This document shows positions 1 through 11,984 of a DNA stretch of 64,000 bases, in pieces. The position numbers and the translations under genes are program-made. Each line of letters opens with the position of its first letter. The first letter of the stretch is position 1. This stretch comes from Holothuria scabra. Lineage: Eukaryota; Echinodermata; Holothuroidea; Aspidochirotida; Holothuriidae. The stretch lies in assembly GCA_037179385.1 (NCBI GenBank), contig CM074179.1, positions 70,141,806 to 70,205,805 of the forward strand. The letters run 5' to 3'. The notes beneath the pieces are model-generated. The model was not told the origin of the DNA and ran no database searches. It saw nothing but the letters and a program-made list of their open reading frames with translations.

Positions 1-105
1 CCAGCGATCTGAGAAGCATTTCGGGCCGACATGTTCGCGCGCTTCGTGTCAATTCGTGGTGACTCGGAGGTCCCCCCCCCCCCCATAGGATTTTTGTACC
101 CCTGC

Positions 106-136
<31 letters not shown>

Positions 137-140
137 GTGG
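1..140. repeat. Probable end of a dispersed repeat, with poly(C) and poly(T)
   Basis: The window opens in moderately GC-rich sequence containing a gcgcgcttcg word, followed by 13 C (72-84) and a run of about 27 T (110-136). GC-rich words next to poly(C) also occur in the dispersed family at 10811-11782 and 47865-51105, so this may be a truncated relative. The similarity is too short to prove it. Confidence 0.35.
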
Positions 141-3100
141 ACGCCCATGCTAGCTAAGCGAGGTAAAGATGGACCGCTCGGCTAAAGTTGTACTAATAAG
201 TTTCGCTCATGTATTTCTTTTTGAGGCTTTCCATATACAGCCTAACATTCCAAATCGTAGCAGGGACTCCCCTCCCCTTACAAATGAACATGAAATATCA
301 TAGGTTGGACAGGTGGTATATCTTGAGTAGTATGATCTTTGATTTGTATGGGGTTGAGGATGGGTTGTCCCGAGGCAGAGTATTGAAAAGAACAATGACA
401 ATAATATGCAAAAAGGGCTCTGAATATAAATGTTTTGTTTGATGTGTGAAGCATGTTTCACAACAGTATTACATATAATGTCAACCAATAAACTTATGGA
501 CACCCGATGGAGATCAAACAATTAGGTATTACAAAATGCAAGGGGATGTTGCTTCACCGAGGCTTGGGTTCAATTTTATTCATTTTTTAACTTGTTTCCC
601 CTCACCCCCTCACCACACTCTCCAGGAAAGGTCCCGTGTAATAAAGGTACCTTATGAATACCGAAGCTCTGAAATATTTACAAAATTCAAAGGAATAGAA
701 TGTTCTCTAATTATTTAATGAAAAAGAAACGAATCGTGTTTATCACAAATTACCTTGAAACCTGCAAAAATGCCTTATTCTGGCCTTAATTTCGGTTTGA
801 CGATTAGATGAAGGATTTCATTTGATTTAATGACATCCAGTATGTCATTTTTCACTAAAGGGTGATCGAGCATTGCTTTGGTAGGGCAGTCTTATCACTT
901 ACACGCGTGTCCTGACCATTGCGGCAGGGATTCATCCCCTCCCTTAAAAATATGTCATTCCTGGACGACCGTAGGTCCCGAATCACTGAGTCTAACGGTG
1001 TTCTTTCCATATAAGCCTACACAGCGTGGAAAATATTGGCAACATGTTAGCACACTTCACCTTATGGGATGCCCCGTCTCTGATCTTAAAGGTTGCCACT
1101 ACATATTCCTAATTTCATCGATGAAAGAATTGTGACCAGAGTCAATTAATCGATCATATTTTCAAGTGGCGTATAGTGATGACAGCTGACAATAGTGTGT
1201 AACGTTGTAATTTGTATCGTTTGCCTCAAATGTGAGAATAATGGCATCAAATCGGGCACGGTATGTGTATGCAATGACTTCGTGACAAACCTGAAGCAGT
1301 AATGTGAACTTAGTAACTGAAGGCGCAGGTGAGGCAGCGTCCCTCCTCCAATTGACGTCCTAGGGAGGTTCTGTCGGTACATTTGCTGATCTTGTCGGCA
1401 CATCCCCCGATGTGGAAAACACCCAAGATAAATATCGCACTGTTTTTTATTCGTGGATCTATTTTCATTGTCCTCAATCACAGATAGCTCTCAAACTATC
1501 AAATCCTTGGCAAATATCGAAATTTTCGAGCGCTATTCCGTAAAAGGTTGTGCTATCTGTCAACGCATTTTGATAGGAGTCACCGCGAAGTCTCGGGTAG
1601 GCAATAAAGCCAAGTTTCAAAGCAGTCCCATCGCAAATGCTCGAAAAGAGCTTCCTTCTCTTACATTTTATGCATGACGTTTCGTGACGTCATAAGGATT
1701 TGAAAACTAATCAGCTAAAAGTCACGACTTCTAAAGTCAATTGTCTCAGAAACTAGGAACCAAAAAATCTTTAAAACTGTGAAAATCAATGAATAAGATG
1801 TTAAAAATACTTTCGGTGTCTGGTCCTGAGTGAACTTACGGGTAAAAGAGAGGATGTTAGTCCATTTTATGGAACGTCTAAAATGGGTTTCAAATGTTCT
1901 GCAAAATCGTTCAGCATTTATTCGGTGTTGTTTTAAACTACTCAGTTTTTACTTCAATAGAGAGATAATTTTGTTTTCTATCTAGTGGTACCATTTTTGC
2001 ACTATAAAATATTCTCAATGAGTCAGGTACTCGGTAAATTCCACCACGAATCGGTTGTGTCGCCTAGAGTATGTACGCAGTTTAGTGGGCCTACTTTCGC
2101 GAAATGAACGTTAATGCAGGTCGTCCTATGCAAAACGTTACAACAGCAGCCTAATTCATCCTCACCAATATTGTTCCCATTTCGGAGAAAATGGTGTGAT
2201 ACTTGCTCCTTCGACATTTTTGCAACATTTTGTTTGTTGTAATGCCATTTACAAATTAAACTAATCAGTAGTGTTGCACTAGAAGGCTTTATATTGTTTG
2301 AATGTGATATGCCTGTATACACATACATGATGGCAAGCTTTGTGACACAGAGCAAAAATGCATCTTGTATGCACCAAAACAGTGAAAATCACCTCACTTT
2401 AAAAAAGTTGGGCTAACTAAAAAGCTGGTTTAAAAATCTTTATACTAGGAAACTCTATCAACTTCAATCCAATGTTCATTCTTTGAAAAAAAAAATTCTA
2501 TGCATCATGTAGTACGCTCAGTCAGCATGATACAATGAGCAAGAAAATGAATGAGAGACCTTTAAATGGGCCTGCTTAGACAGGAAGGGCCTTGCAGGAA
2601 AGATCACCAGTACCATGTTTAACAATTGCTATTGATTTTCCTCATTTACCTGGGTAAAAATGAAAAGTACTGAAGGCAAAGGCAAATTCCAATAAGGTTG
2701 CAAGGGAAGGAGTTTTGCAAATGGGATATCTTACTTTGAATTCCTTGTGAATTTCTTTTCACATGAAATACTGGTCCTAAAAATAACATGATGATAGCTG
2801 GACTGCTAGGATGATAATTCATAACTATCCTGTCCTCTTGTGAGGTGACGGAATGTTCCAGGCTCATTTCCTCTGGCAGTAGGCCAGTTTGATAAGCCTA
2901 TAGTATCTCAAACAGTCAATGTAACAATACAGTTTTTTTGCAGGAAACTACCTAAATGTTGCCCAATATGGTTCTCCCTTATGTAACCTCCTTAAAGATC
3001 AGAAATATATAACTAAATGTAAAAAATGTTGGAATGAATTTACAGTTTTCATTTCATTGAGTGCCACACTGATGAGAATTCATTTTAAGACACAGTTGGG

Positions 3101-3230
3101 TCTAGCTATAGTGTGACAAAACTGACCACTTCCAGTGAACATATCATGGCTGTCATAACTAATGTCTGTTAAGCAGAAGTAGGCTTACTGGACTGCAATT
3201 TACAAGCCGTCATATTTCACGGGAAACGAT
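141..3230. other. Anonymous non-coding DNA
   Basis: No exon, RNA gene or clear repeat was recognised. The open frames are short, overlap on both strands and have no domain-like composition. This could be intergenic or intronic. Confidence 0.5.
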
Positions 3231-3261
3231 TGTTCCCCATCGCATGGTGGACCTCTGATGA

Positions 3262-3396
3262 TTAAATCACGGAACCCAAAACTGGTTACCATCAATCAGT
3301 TACCACCAATGCATTTTTTTAACAGAACCCAACGGTGGGTTCCCATGAGTTACCATGGTGAAAAATGACACAACCCTCAAATGGGTTCACGTGATT
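3262..3396. repeat. Short imperfect inverted repeat
   Basis: The words aaatcacggaaccca on the left and tgggttcacgtgattttt on the right face each other about 100 bases apart, with internal GTTACCA/TGGGTT words. It resembles a very small MITE or the remains of one. The match is short. Confidence 0.35.
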
Positions 3397-3701
3397 TTTG
3401 AAATACAACGGCTTGAATTAAGCACCACATTGAGGTGAGCTTTTTGGACAATTCAAGTCAGCCAGGATAAGATTGAGTTTGAGGGATGGTAATCCTTGTT
3501 ACTGAATAAAAATTATATAAGCTAGGTATATGCCATACAGCCAGTTCTCACAGCCCTAATTTCTGTTTCCACTGAAACGGCACTCCTTCATTAAAGTTAA
3601 CCAGTAGTCTTAAAATGCAAGTCACAGTTTAGATGGTAGTACTTACTTGCCCATGAGGTAAGGTTTTTAAACGATATAAGCTTTAAAAGGGCTAGAAATT
3701 G

Positions 3702-3735
3702 TATAAATTGCAAAGCTGCAGCTTTGCAATTTATA
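3702..3735. repeat. Perfect 34-bp palindrome
   Basis: Each 17-base half, starting TATAAATTGCAAAGCTG, is the exact reverse complement of the other, with no spacer and a central CTGCAG. It can form a complete hairpin or cruciform. No gene is adjacent. Confidence 0.9.
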
Positions 3736-3739
3736 GACT

Positions 3740-5420
3740 ACCTATGGGACTTTATAGAAATAGACAACTTGAACTTAATTACAGTACAGTATATCACTAT
3801 ACCGTAGGTCGATCTATTGTAGAAAATGATGGAAAGGACTGAGTTTTTCTGTTTGTGGCACAGTAACTATCAGGTAAGAAAGAATATTAACCCGTGGATA
3901 TGTCCAGACTGAAGTTGAACCCTCTAAATTTGGAGTTTGTTTCCTTAATCCAGGCTGACTTGATCATGATTCATACGAGTCCCTTTACAACAAAGTTACA
4001 TGTAACTTATTGTATGCCATGAAAACTAAAGCTTCAAATTTCATAGACTACAAGTCTAGAAGCAACAATGGAAGTTTTTAAGAATGTGAATGCAATGGGT
4101 ACCTGTCCTGCAAATCCCACAGTTTAATAGTCGTTCATTATTTTGTTATGACCGACGTTATCCGAGCCATACTGGAATAGTACTAACAGTAACGTTGTAG
4201 GATATACAACGTTAACTGTGTACATATACCAACACCATATGTACTATACATATTGTACGCTAAATACCCCTTCGGGTTTAGCAGTTGTTTACAAAACAAT
4301 TTATAAATTAAACTACGTAATTTTGGTATCAACAGAAAGCCCATACAATTATCTTCAAACTTCGATACAAAAAAATCGTTTTACATCCAGGTACTCGCAA
4401 AGTTTGAGGTCCTAATTTGAGACATAAGAATCGACTGCCTCTTTTTGGGAGCGTATTTTTGCAGTATATGTTTGAAAAAAACCTAAAAAAATCTTTGATG
4501 TCTAAGAGAAGGAAAGATCAAAATGTCCACTTACCGTGTTGTTGTATCCACTTACACGCCTACTTATACATTATTCAACATAAAGGGGGAGACCCCTTGT
4601 CAGTCACAGTTCCGCGAAATCTCATTTGCACAGATCTAAAAAAGGCGGGAATGCTACACTCTAAAAAATGTTGGATAAATATTTCTACACAACACATGTG
4701 TAAGTGCCAATTTGCACAACGTTGAGTCAATTTTATACTCCTCTGTGTAGTTTTAAGTTCAAGGAAGTGATCACTGCAAAGGTATAAAAAGTGAAACAAT
4801 TGATACGTAGAACAAAAAATTTAGAAAGAGTTTTTTTTTAAGTTAATAAAATATTTTAAGGTGAGACATAATTTTTTAAAATATTTAAAATTATAATTTA
4901 GAATTAAAAGATCATTTTTATGGTCACAATTTTCTCATAGCATTTCAATTTAAAACTCTAACAGTAATAGTATAGCACTGCACACAGGCAACACAATCCC
5001 AGTGCACATACATAGTCTTCGGGCGCGTTTATCCGTATACATACGTTGAACCAGCGCACGCAGCATCGTGACTGCCGAAATTATCCTAAACAATACACTC
5101 AACTTTCTCTTCAAAATATGGTTACATTTGACAAGCAGAAGGTGAAGGCAGTGGAACTTTCTTCCCTGCAAATGGTCTTTGAAAATTGGGTGAGAAGTTA
5201 GACTTTTCAGTTATTTTGTTCGTTGAGGATCAAGCAAAGTCAGGCTGAAAGCCGTAGTGGCACACAATAGGCGTAGCCTAGGCTAGGCTATGGCATAAGT
5301 ACTGTAGCCTAGCCCAAATTACTACTGTATATATCCTACACTAAAAAATAGTAATACAGTGCTGTTATTACAACTTACAGGTGTAAATTTATACTGTACA
5401 ATAACAAAGGCCTAAACAGT
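3740..5420. other. Anonymous non-coding DNA
   Basis: AT-rich sequence. The short frames at 4218-4415, 4417-4725 and 4950-5171 show no recognisable protein features. Nothing else was identified. Confidence 0.5.
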
Positions 5421-5503
5421 ATTTCCTTGGGAAGCAGTTTCAAGTTTGGTTTCGCCGAATGGCCCTTTGCCAGAGGGTCGGAGGGACTTTGTAAAAAGTA
5501 AAC
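5421..5503 (+). repeat. Fragment of the GGCGCGC-signature dispersed family
   Basis: About 83 bases, including gggaagcag, tttggtttcgccgaa, tttgccagagggtcgg and gactttg, closely match 48352-48435 in the same orientation and 11258-11350 in the opposite orientation. It is a solo fragment lacking the poly(C) and the GC palindrome of the larger copies. Confidence 0.7.
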
Positions 5504-6060
5504 AAACAAATTATCTAAAGTGTACAGCCAATCATATATACACTACAGTAGGCCTAATGAAACTGATTTTTGATCAGTTGCTCAGTTTTCTAGATTGAAA
5601 CTGACTGGAAAATTTTAATTTTGCAGGTGAATTGTCACCATTATATGGCAAATACCTGTGTTTAAAATATATCGGCCATAAAAACAGGCATTCATTGACA
5701 TGGTTTTGAAGAGTAATGAAAGCTCCAAGTATACTATTGAAGATTTTTTTTTTCCCTGGGTGATGTGAGGTGAATAATGTTCTGCTATGTCATGGGGATT
5801 AGGCAGTATTTGACCCCAGCTGTTGTTTAGGGCCACATGTAAACAAGTTAATTATTTTAGCTGTAACATACTTAGGCTTAATTGTTATAGTAGGGGCCTA
5901 TGTCAATGGTAGAAGTTAATGTAGTAATTGTATATTAATTATTAAATTTGTTGTACAATACCTTTTGACAAGTTTTCTTTTCCTTTCTTAATTCACAGCA
6001 TTACAATCAACTAGCACATTCATGGTAGAATGTTTACCATACAGACCATTTCCACATTCC
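5504..6060. other. Anonymous AT-rich DNA
   Basis: No gene or repeat family was recognised. GGCCTA words near 5550 and 5893 are of the type common elsewhere in the window. Confidence 0.5.
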
Positions 6061-6061
6061 A

Positions 6062-6640
6062 GGTAGCATACCCACATGGGCCCCATATGGGACCCATATC
6101 AAATAAGATAAGGGTCCCATATGGGTTGTCCCATATGGGCCCCATTAACACCCAAGAACCCAAGAACACCCAAGAACCATATGGGACCCAAATGGGTTAG
6201 CCCATATACCCATATGGGATTAATATGGGACCCATGTGGGCCCTATATGGGTCAACTTGTGTGGGCATCATGCAGGCTTGCCCATATGGGCTTTAAGTGG
6301 GTATTACATGGGTCCAGCATGGGAGTTCAGTATGTGGGCTTCTAACGGGCCAGCCGATATGGGCAATGTATGGGCTTCACATGGGGCCAATGTGGGTCAG
6401 ATATTCATGGGCTAGCCCATATGGGTTTTTTCAGGGGCCCATGTGGGTTATAAGTGTGTTGGCTTCATATGGGCTAGCCCATATGGGTTATATAAAGGAA
6501 TCACATGTGGCCTATATGGGTCATCAGTACAATTACGAGCATCACAATGGGCTGGCCCATATGTGAAATATGTGAGATTCATCTGGGGTCTATGTGTAAA
6601 ACAAGTATGTGGGTTTCATATATGTCATCCCAAATAGGCA
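6062..6640. repeat. Degenerate repeat built on the palindrome CCCATATGGG
   Basis: Variants of CCCATATGGG, GGGCCCCATATGGG and TAGCCCATATGGGTT recur across about 580 bases; two good copies start 63 bases apart (near 6413 and 6476). Because the core is self-complementary, the tract can fold in many registers. The overlapping open frames rich in Met-Gly-Pro and Trp (6121-6345, 6297-6566, 6443-6637) are a by-product of the repeat, not a gene. Confidence 0.85.
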
Positions 6641-7470
6641 ATATATGATATGATAGGATGTGTCTAATTAATCTAAAAGTTGTCCACGATATGATACAAA
6701 CTGTACACTTGAATACTTTATGGATAAAACCATTTTACTTTTTTAAATCCTTCTGGCCCAATTTAATTAGAGGTTTTGGTCTAAATTATTGGGATCAATG
6801 ATACGCCTACTTAAACATTTCCAAATGGATAATCTCTACTGAGAAGAGGAACTGGTGAAAATATATAGGCCTATATGAATTAAGGCAGATATGAAAGATA
6901 TGACCATGCATTTAAGTATATGCATGCAAGCCATCCAACATAAACTAGCAAATATATTCTTGTAGTGTGGGCATAATAGTTCAAAAAAATAACATAACAA
7001 CCGTACATGAGAAATGGCCCTAGAGAGCATCATACACTGCAGAAGGACCCAATCTCCTGAGGCCAGTTTCTGCAAAGTTGCCTCAGAAAGGGTTGCAGAT
7101 TATACGTGTAAGATGAAGTACATTACAGCAAAGTAACCATAACTACTGATTTCATCGATTTTGACTCCTTTCTTGCTAAATAAATCATGGTAAAATTTTT
7201 ATAACAAATAATAAATGTAAATATATACATATAGGCCTAACGTTACTGAACAGAACAGTTCAATTAGGCCAAGGCCTAGCGTAGGACCTAGGCCTGGGCT
7301 AAAGTCTTCATGAATTACAACTCCAAAGGGCCAAAAAAGGCAGTTCCTGAGTATATGCAGTTAAGTCGAAAGAAGCCAAAACGAAAAACACAACAAAACA
7401 AAATGTCCTGCTGCTGCATGGGTTAGCCCACAGGCGGCCCTAGCGTTACATAGTAGGTACCTACGTTAGT
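6641..7470. other. Anonymous DNA with GGCCTA words
   Basis: No coding signal was found. The stretch 7230-7470 contains several GGCCTA/CCTAGG words and AACGTTA, a sequence style I associate with echinoderm genomes. Confidence 0.45.
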
Positions 7471-7472
7471 AA

Positions 7473-7530
7473 TAGTATAGGCCTAACGTTAGGCCTAGCG
7501 CTGGCCGAACGCTAGGCTAGGCGTATACTA
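7473..7530. repeat. Nested inverted repeats of GGCCTA type
   Basis: Three pairs are nested or adjacent: tagtata (7473-7479) with tatacta (7524-7530); the perfect 16-bp palindrome GGCCTAACGTTAGGCC (7480-7495); and gcctagcg (7493-7500) with cgctaggc (7510-7517). Together they form a potential cruciform of about 58 bases. Confidence 0.75.
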
Positions 7531-7701
7531 AAAGACGGAAAGGTGACGTATGCTTATCGGCCTTTCCCCGCCGAGTTGTTTTAGGCCTATACAAACCACG
7601 ATTTTTTTTTACCTTAAACCTATAGAGTAATATAACTCTTTTTAATTCACTCGAATGTTCCACTCCTTCGCTTGTATCAGCCGTCATTGCTAATAACCAG
7701 A

Positions 7702-7943
7702 GTTGTATTCAAGTCACTTTTCTCCAAGTCAAGTCAAGTCACCAGTCATTCATTGACAAGTCAAGTCAAGTCACAAGTCATCCAATTTCCGGGTCGAGTC
7801 AAGTCAAGTCACAAGTCACTTAATTTTGTGGCAAGTCAAGTCAAGTCACAAGTCAAATCGTTGCAAGTCAAGTCAAGTCACAAGTCATCCATTTTCCGGG
7901 TCAAGTCAAGTCACAAGTCATTTTAGCTCAACTTGAATACAAC
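7702..7943. mobile_element. CAAGTC array bounded by 13-bp perfect inverted repeats
   Basis: GTTGTATTCAAGT (7702-7714) and its exact reverse complement (7931-7943) enclose repeated CAAGT pentamers, grouped into longer blocks ending in TCACAAGTCA. The pattern suggests a non-autonomous TIR element whose interior is a minisatellite. No clear target duplication is visible. A related array lies at 10081-10287. The serine/lysine-rich frame at 7672-7926 is a product of the repeat. Confidence 0.7.
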
Positions 7944-10080
7944 ATGTTCATGCTGCTTTTATATCTATTCCTGACACAGGATCCCAATCAATGTTCCAGA
8001 GGTGATGACTGGTGTCTCCCCTAGTCTTCATCTGACTGGTGTCTTCCCCAGTCATCATCGACCAATCAGATGGCTTCATTTGGCCCATGTGACACCTCAT
8101 TTGCATAATCGTGTGAGGAGCAGATGAGCAGGGATGTTCCACTTTTAACCGTGATGTTTTACCGACAGGTGCAGTTTTACGCCAATTTTCGCAAGGATGT
8201 TCCATTTTTCGAAGAAGGAAGTATTTTTTCAGAACCGATGAAGGGTTTAGGGGGCACTATTGGGGTCACTAATTCAGTAATTCACTGTGTGGACGGTTAC
8301 CCACGGTATTGAAACTCGTTGCATATAGTGATATACACCTTGCCTTCATTTGCTCCAAGTTTTATCTTGTTTTTCCAATTGCATCACTGCTAAATTATTC
8401 TGCCTAGTTTGGCTGATTTTGACAGGCGGAAGCACTATTAAATAAAGTGTGATGTGGCATGACTTTTGGAAGCCAATATCTTCACACTGTATTCACTCTA
8501 GCGTCTGAAAATCACCATCTGTGGTGAAATTGTACCCTGTCTTCCAGAATATGGCATAAAAAATGCCCTAACTCTGTTTTGTTTCATTTTATTGGTCCCT
8601 TGAAATCAGATTTATCCACCTCAGTCCTGCAATTCACTTCCAAGATAGCAGCCTTTAAAACATCTCTCAGATCACATCACTGGAACAAGCTGGGAAAGGT
8701 GGGCATGGCACTCCTATTTCAAAAGCCATATCATATAATGCAACCTTCAGAAGAATGGAACGTTCCGGTGATACGATACACCGTCACTTGAAAGGGATAA
8801 TTTTACCCGTCCCTATATCGCGAGAATAATAAAACCCTCTTAAGTGATGGAATGCTATTCGGTTTTTTACAAATTCAATTCAAAATCTGGTTAGGAGGGT
8901 TCGAAAATAAGGTTAGCCTAGGTTAGGGCCACCCCCCTTCCCTGGGCTGGGTGAATGGACCATGGTCTCTCATAATCTGTCGTCAAAATTCAGAAAATAT
9001 GTAAACAAAGAGTCACATGACCGATATCCACAATTCAGATTGGTTAGTGGCCTTTTCCATTCTGGGAAAAATCTCGCGGCCGGCCACAAAAATGAACATA
9101 CACAGGCCTATGGTTTACCATAGGGGCCTTTCCACGAAATGGCAAATTTCGCGATAAATTCTCTCGATTTTTCTCGTTTCGATCATAGTTCGTGCATTAT
9201 ATGTCACCGAAGTAGATTTCTATGACTGAGAAATCGAGTATCCTCGCAATCGGGAAGGAAAGGAATACACGAAATAAAGTCTGATTGGCAAAAGCAAGCT
9301 GCATTGATTGGCAGGCTAGCCTTATTGATAACGCGTAGCCTCGGCTAGGCCTTGGCCTTGGCTACTTACTTTTCAGAATGGGTCGTTTTCAGATACCTGA
9401 CGAAATTCGACGTCGTTGCTGGGCAATCGACTACTGTGGTTCCGCATAGAGTGAAGTCTGCTGTTCGTTTCGATACTGTACTATTGTAGTTTTTCAAGCA
9501 CAACAATACAACTTTTGGGACGTGAGACATGTTGAAAAATGGCGAGGATACCGTTCATCTGATGTGCCGATTGTAACGGAATACTACGACGAGTTTGAGT
9601 TTCACCGTGAATATGACAATTGCTTTGACAATTGACAGCCATTTTAATCGATGAAAAAAATGAAAATCTCCGTGACCAGAGCTCGATATATTTTTAGTTT
9701 CCAGTTATTGGACTGATGATTAAAATGAATGATAGAATCATTTCCTTTAACTGTGAAAATTGGACCACGTCAGGCACGTATGTACGGGCAGTACTGCTTC
9801 CGAAAATGTAAACGGAGTAACATATTCGAGTATCGCAGTGCAGAAGTTGGGTTCTAAATAGCGAAGTCACATCACGTGTGAACCATTATTATGACATTCG
9901 TAAATGGGGTCACTCTGTCTGTTCACTAATTCCACATGCTGACATATAGGGACCAACTGGCACGCGCGACTCGCGTGCATGATATAGTGCAGGCCATGTT
10001 GCGTCTCTCGTGTTTCGCGCGGCGACACTTAAAGTTTTGCATTTTCGGGCACGATCGGGAGGAAAGAATCGCCAATGTCG
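7944..10080. other. Anonymous DNA, partly CpG-richer
   Basis: A 30-base unit containing gactggtgtct is duplicated at about 8007-8066. GGCCTAGG-type words occur near 9320-9365. From about 9130 to 10080 CpG is more frequent than in the flanks. A short frame without a Met start (about 9452-9637, plus strand) is rich in aromatic and acidic residues but has no recognised domain. No gene is called. Confidence 0.4.
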
Positions 10081-10287
10081 GCAAGTCAAATATGCTCAAG
10101 TCAAGTCAAGTCACGAGTCATTACTCGGCAAGTCAAGTCAAGTCACGAGTCAATCATTTTCGAAATCTGACAAGTCAAGTCAAGTCACAAGTCAACAAAC
10201 CTTCAAGTCAAAGTCGAGTCACAAGTCAACAGAAAGGCGACTCGAGTCGACTCGAGTCGCAAGTCATTGACTCGAGTCAACAACTCT
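10081..10287. repeat. Second CAAGTC array
   Basis: It has the same CAAGT pentamer and TCACAAGTCA/TCACGAGTCA blocks as 7702-7943. Its right edge, GACTCGAGTCAACAACTCT, is in reverse complement similar to the left edge of the first array (AGAGTTGT followed by TCAAGTC). This indicates one family. The left edge is less clear. Confidence 0.75.
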
Positions 10288-10361
10288 GATAATAACGCAT
10301 CCTCTGATCCCGCTTGCTCTTAGTCTGATGTTGTGCCGGTGAACGTCTATGGCAAGCGAAA

Positions 10362-10760
10362 TGTCCAATAATTAGAAAAACCAAGTTTATCGGTCGACAA
10401 ACCAGGTTTATCGGTCGAAAAACCAAGTTTATCGGTCGAAAAACCAAGATTTTCGGTCGAAAAACCACGATTATTGGTAGAAAAACCAAGTTTATCGGTC
10501 GAAAAACCAAGTTTATCGGTCGAAAAACCAAGTTTATCGATCAAAACCATGTGTTTCGCCGATAAACTTGGATTTTCGACCGATAAACTTGGTTTTTCGA
10601 CCGAAAATCTTGGTTTTTCGACCGAAAATCTTGGTTTTTCGACCGATAAACCTGGTTTTTCGACCGATAAACTTGGTTTTTCTAATTATTGAACAAACTG
10701 TATTGAAAAACCAAGTTTATCGATCGAAAAACCAAGATTCTCGGTCCGTAACTTCCAAAG
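10362..10760. repeat. 21-bp tandem repeat arranged as a long palindrome
   Basis: The unit GAAAAACCAAGTTTATCGGTC repeats at exact 21-base spacing (cggtc at 10391, 10412, 10433) in one orientation up to about 10545. It then runs in reverse complement from about 10562 to 10680. The two halves are capped by caataattagaaaaacc (from 10363) and its inverse ggtttttctaattattg (to 10690). A short third block (10709-10747) returns to the first orientation. As 21 is divisible by three, frames stay open and give seven-residue repeats on both strands; this is not evidence of coding. Confidence 0.9.
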
Positions 10761-10810
10761 AGAACATCATCAAGAAAAAATAATGGAATTCAGGTTGGCC
10801 AACCAAAATC

Positions 10811-11782
10811 AGTGGCGTAATCAGACCTGACTGTCCGGGGGTGGGGGGGGGGGCAATTGCATAGAGGTTTCCCGATTTTGTACTAGTTGAGCTGTTGAGA
10901 TGATGTACACTGTGTTAGTTTGTGGGTGTCTTAGGGCCTCAAGGGAAGTGTTGTGTTAAGTGGCGTCGGAAGCAAAAAATCGCGACCCCTCAGACAGTCG
11001 GAAATGGTTTGTCTCGAGCTTTTAAGTAGTAGCTCAGTTTTCCGATTTTTCTTGCAGATATGAACACCACTGTAATAGGGATGCATTACGGCGCGCCAAG
11101 CGCGCCGAAATTTCTGCCGTTTTGAGACAATGATATGTTGATATGGAGCTTGCATTGCAATAAGCTTTCTGGGTTTCCTATGAGGAAGTTTAAAGAATTG
11201 GGAGGATTACTGACGAATCTTTACCTCTTTCAAAAATTGGTGCAAATCTGAGAATGATTGCTTTTCTAAAGTCCTCCCGACTGTCTGGCAAAAAAAACGT
11301 TCGGCGAAACCAAACTATAAACTGCTTCCAGAAGAAGCTAGATTGCACAACGACTCGGTCTTTGATGCTACCCAATGTTACCTAAGTCCTACGAACTGAC
11401 ACTTTACGATGACATTTCAAAAGTTTCTAAAACTATTTAGACAAAATATTTCAAAATCAAGAGCTTTTATTGAAGAAATTTTGGAATTCTATGAAAGACA
11501 GTGTACAAAAATGGCAATATAGCTGCGGTGTATCTTGATGATGTAGTGTTACATGTACTAAATATCCGATTTTGTCATTTCCAGAGCTCGAAAAAGTTCG
11601 CCAAACTGATTTATGTGCCACAACAAATGCACCTCACATTGCAGTTTAGTGGCTCCTTTTGAGATTTGGAACAATGAAAAAAGAGGGTTTATTACCCGGG
11701 AAGGGGCCGAAAAATGGTTCCGCTGCTTCATTTTTCACGGAGGGAGGTTGTCACCGCCCCAGGCCCCGCTTTGTACGCCTAT
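10811..11782 (+). mobile_element. Copy 1 of the GGCGCGC-signature dispersed family
   Basis: It begins near AGTGGCGTAATC, followed by poly(G) (10837-10853), and may end near TTGTACGCCTATGG (about 11782), giving inverted GGCGTA/TACGCC-type ends. Inside, in order, are a ctcagacag box (10989), gaacaccact (11060), the palindrome CGGCGCGCCAAGCGCGCCG (near 11090-11108), ggagcttgcattgca, ctgggtttcc, and a box with cggcgaaaccaaact. The same order recurs in reverse at 47865-49620 and partly at 50284-51105. The 61-codon frame at 11190-11375 (minus) shares a VWFRRT stretch with the copy at 48315, but both frames are broken. No transposase was recognised. Confidence 0.65.
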
Positions 11783-11984
11783 GGTTGTGTTGTGGACCGA
11801 TCCCCTCCTCAAACACCACCATCTGAATATAATTTTGATTACGTTTCACCTCCCGGCCCTTTAATAGAGAGTCGGGATGACTTTAAAAAAAGATTACTTT
11901 TTACATCCCAAATACAAACAAATTTTATGCAATATGGTCAATACTTACACTTACAATGGTGTCTTCAGGTAAAATGAAAAATAT

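Noticed and set aside
6121..6637. Trp/Gly/Met-rich repetitive frames resembling a structural protein
   Set aside because: Produced by the CCCATATGGG repeat; open in more than one phase.
10277..10783. Open frames with seven-residue repeats (GFSTDKL / VFRPINL type) on both strands
   Set aside because: They are translations of a 21-bp minisatellite; frames are open in several phases and both strands, and the array reverses orientation midway.
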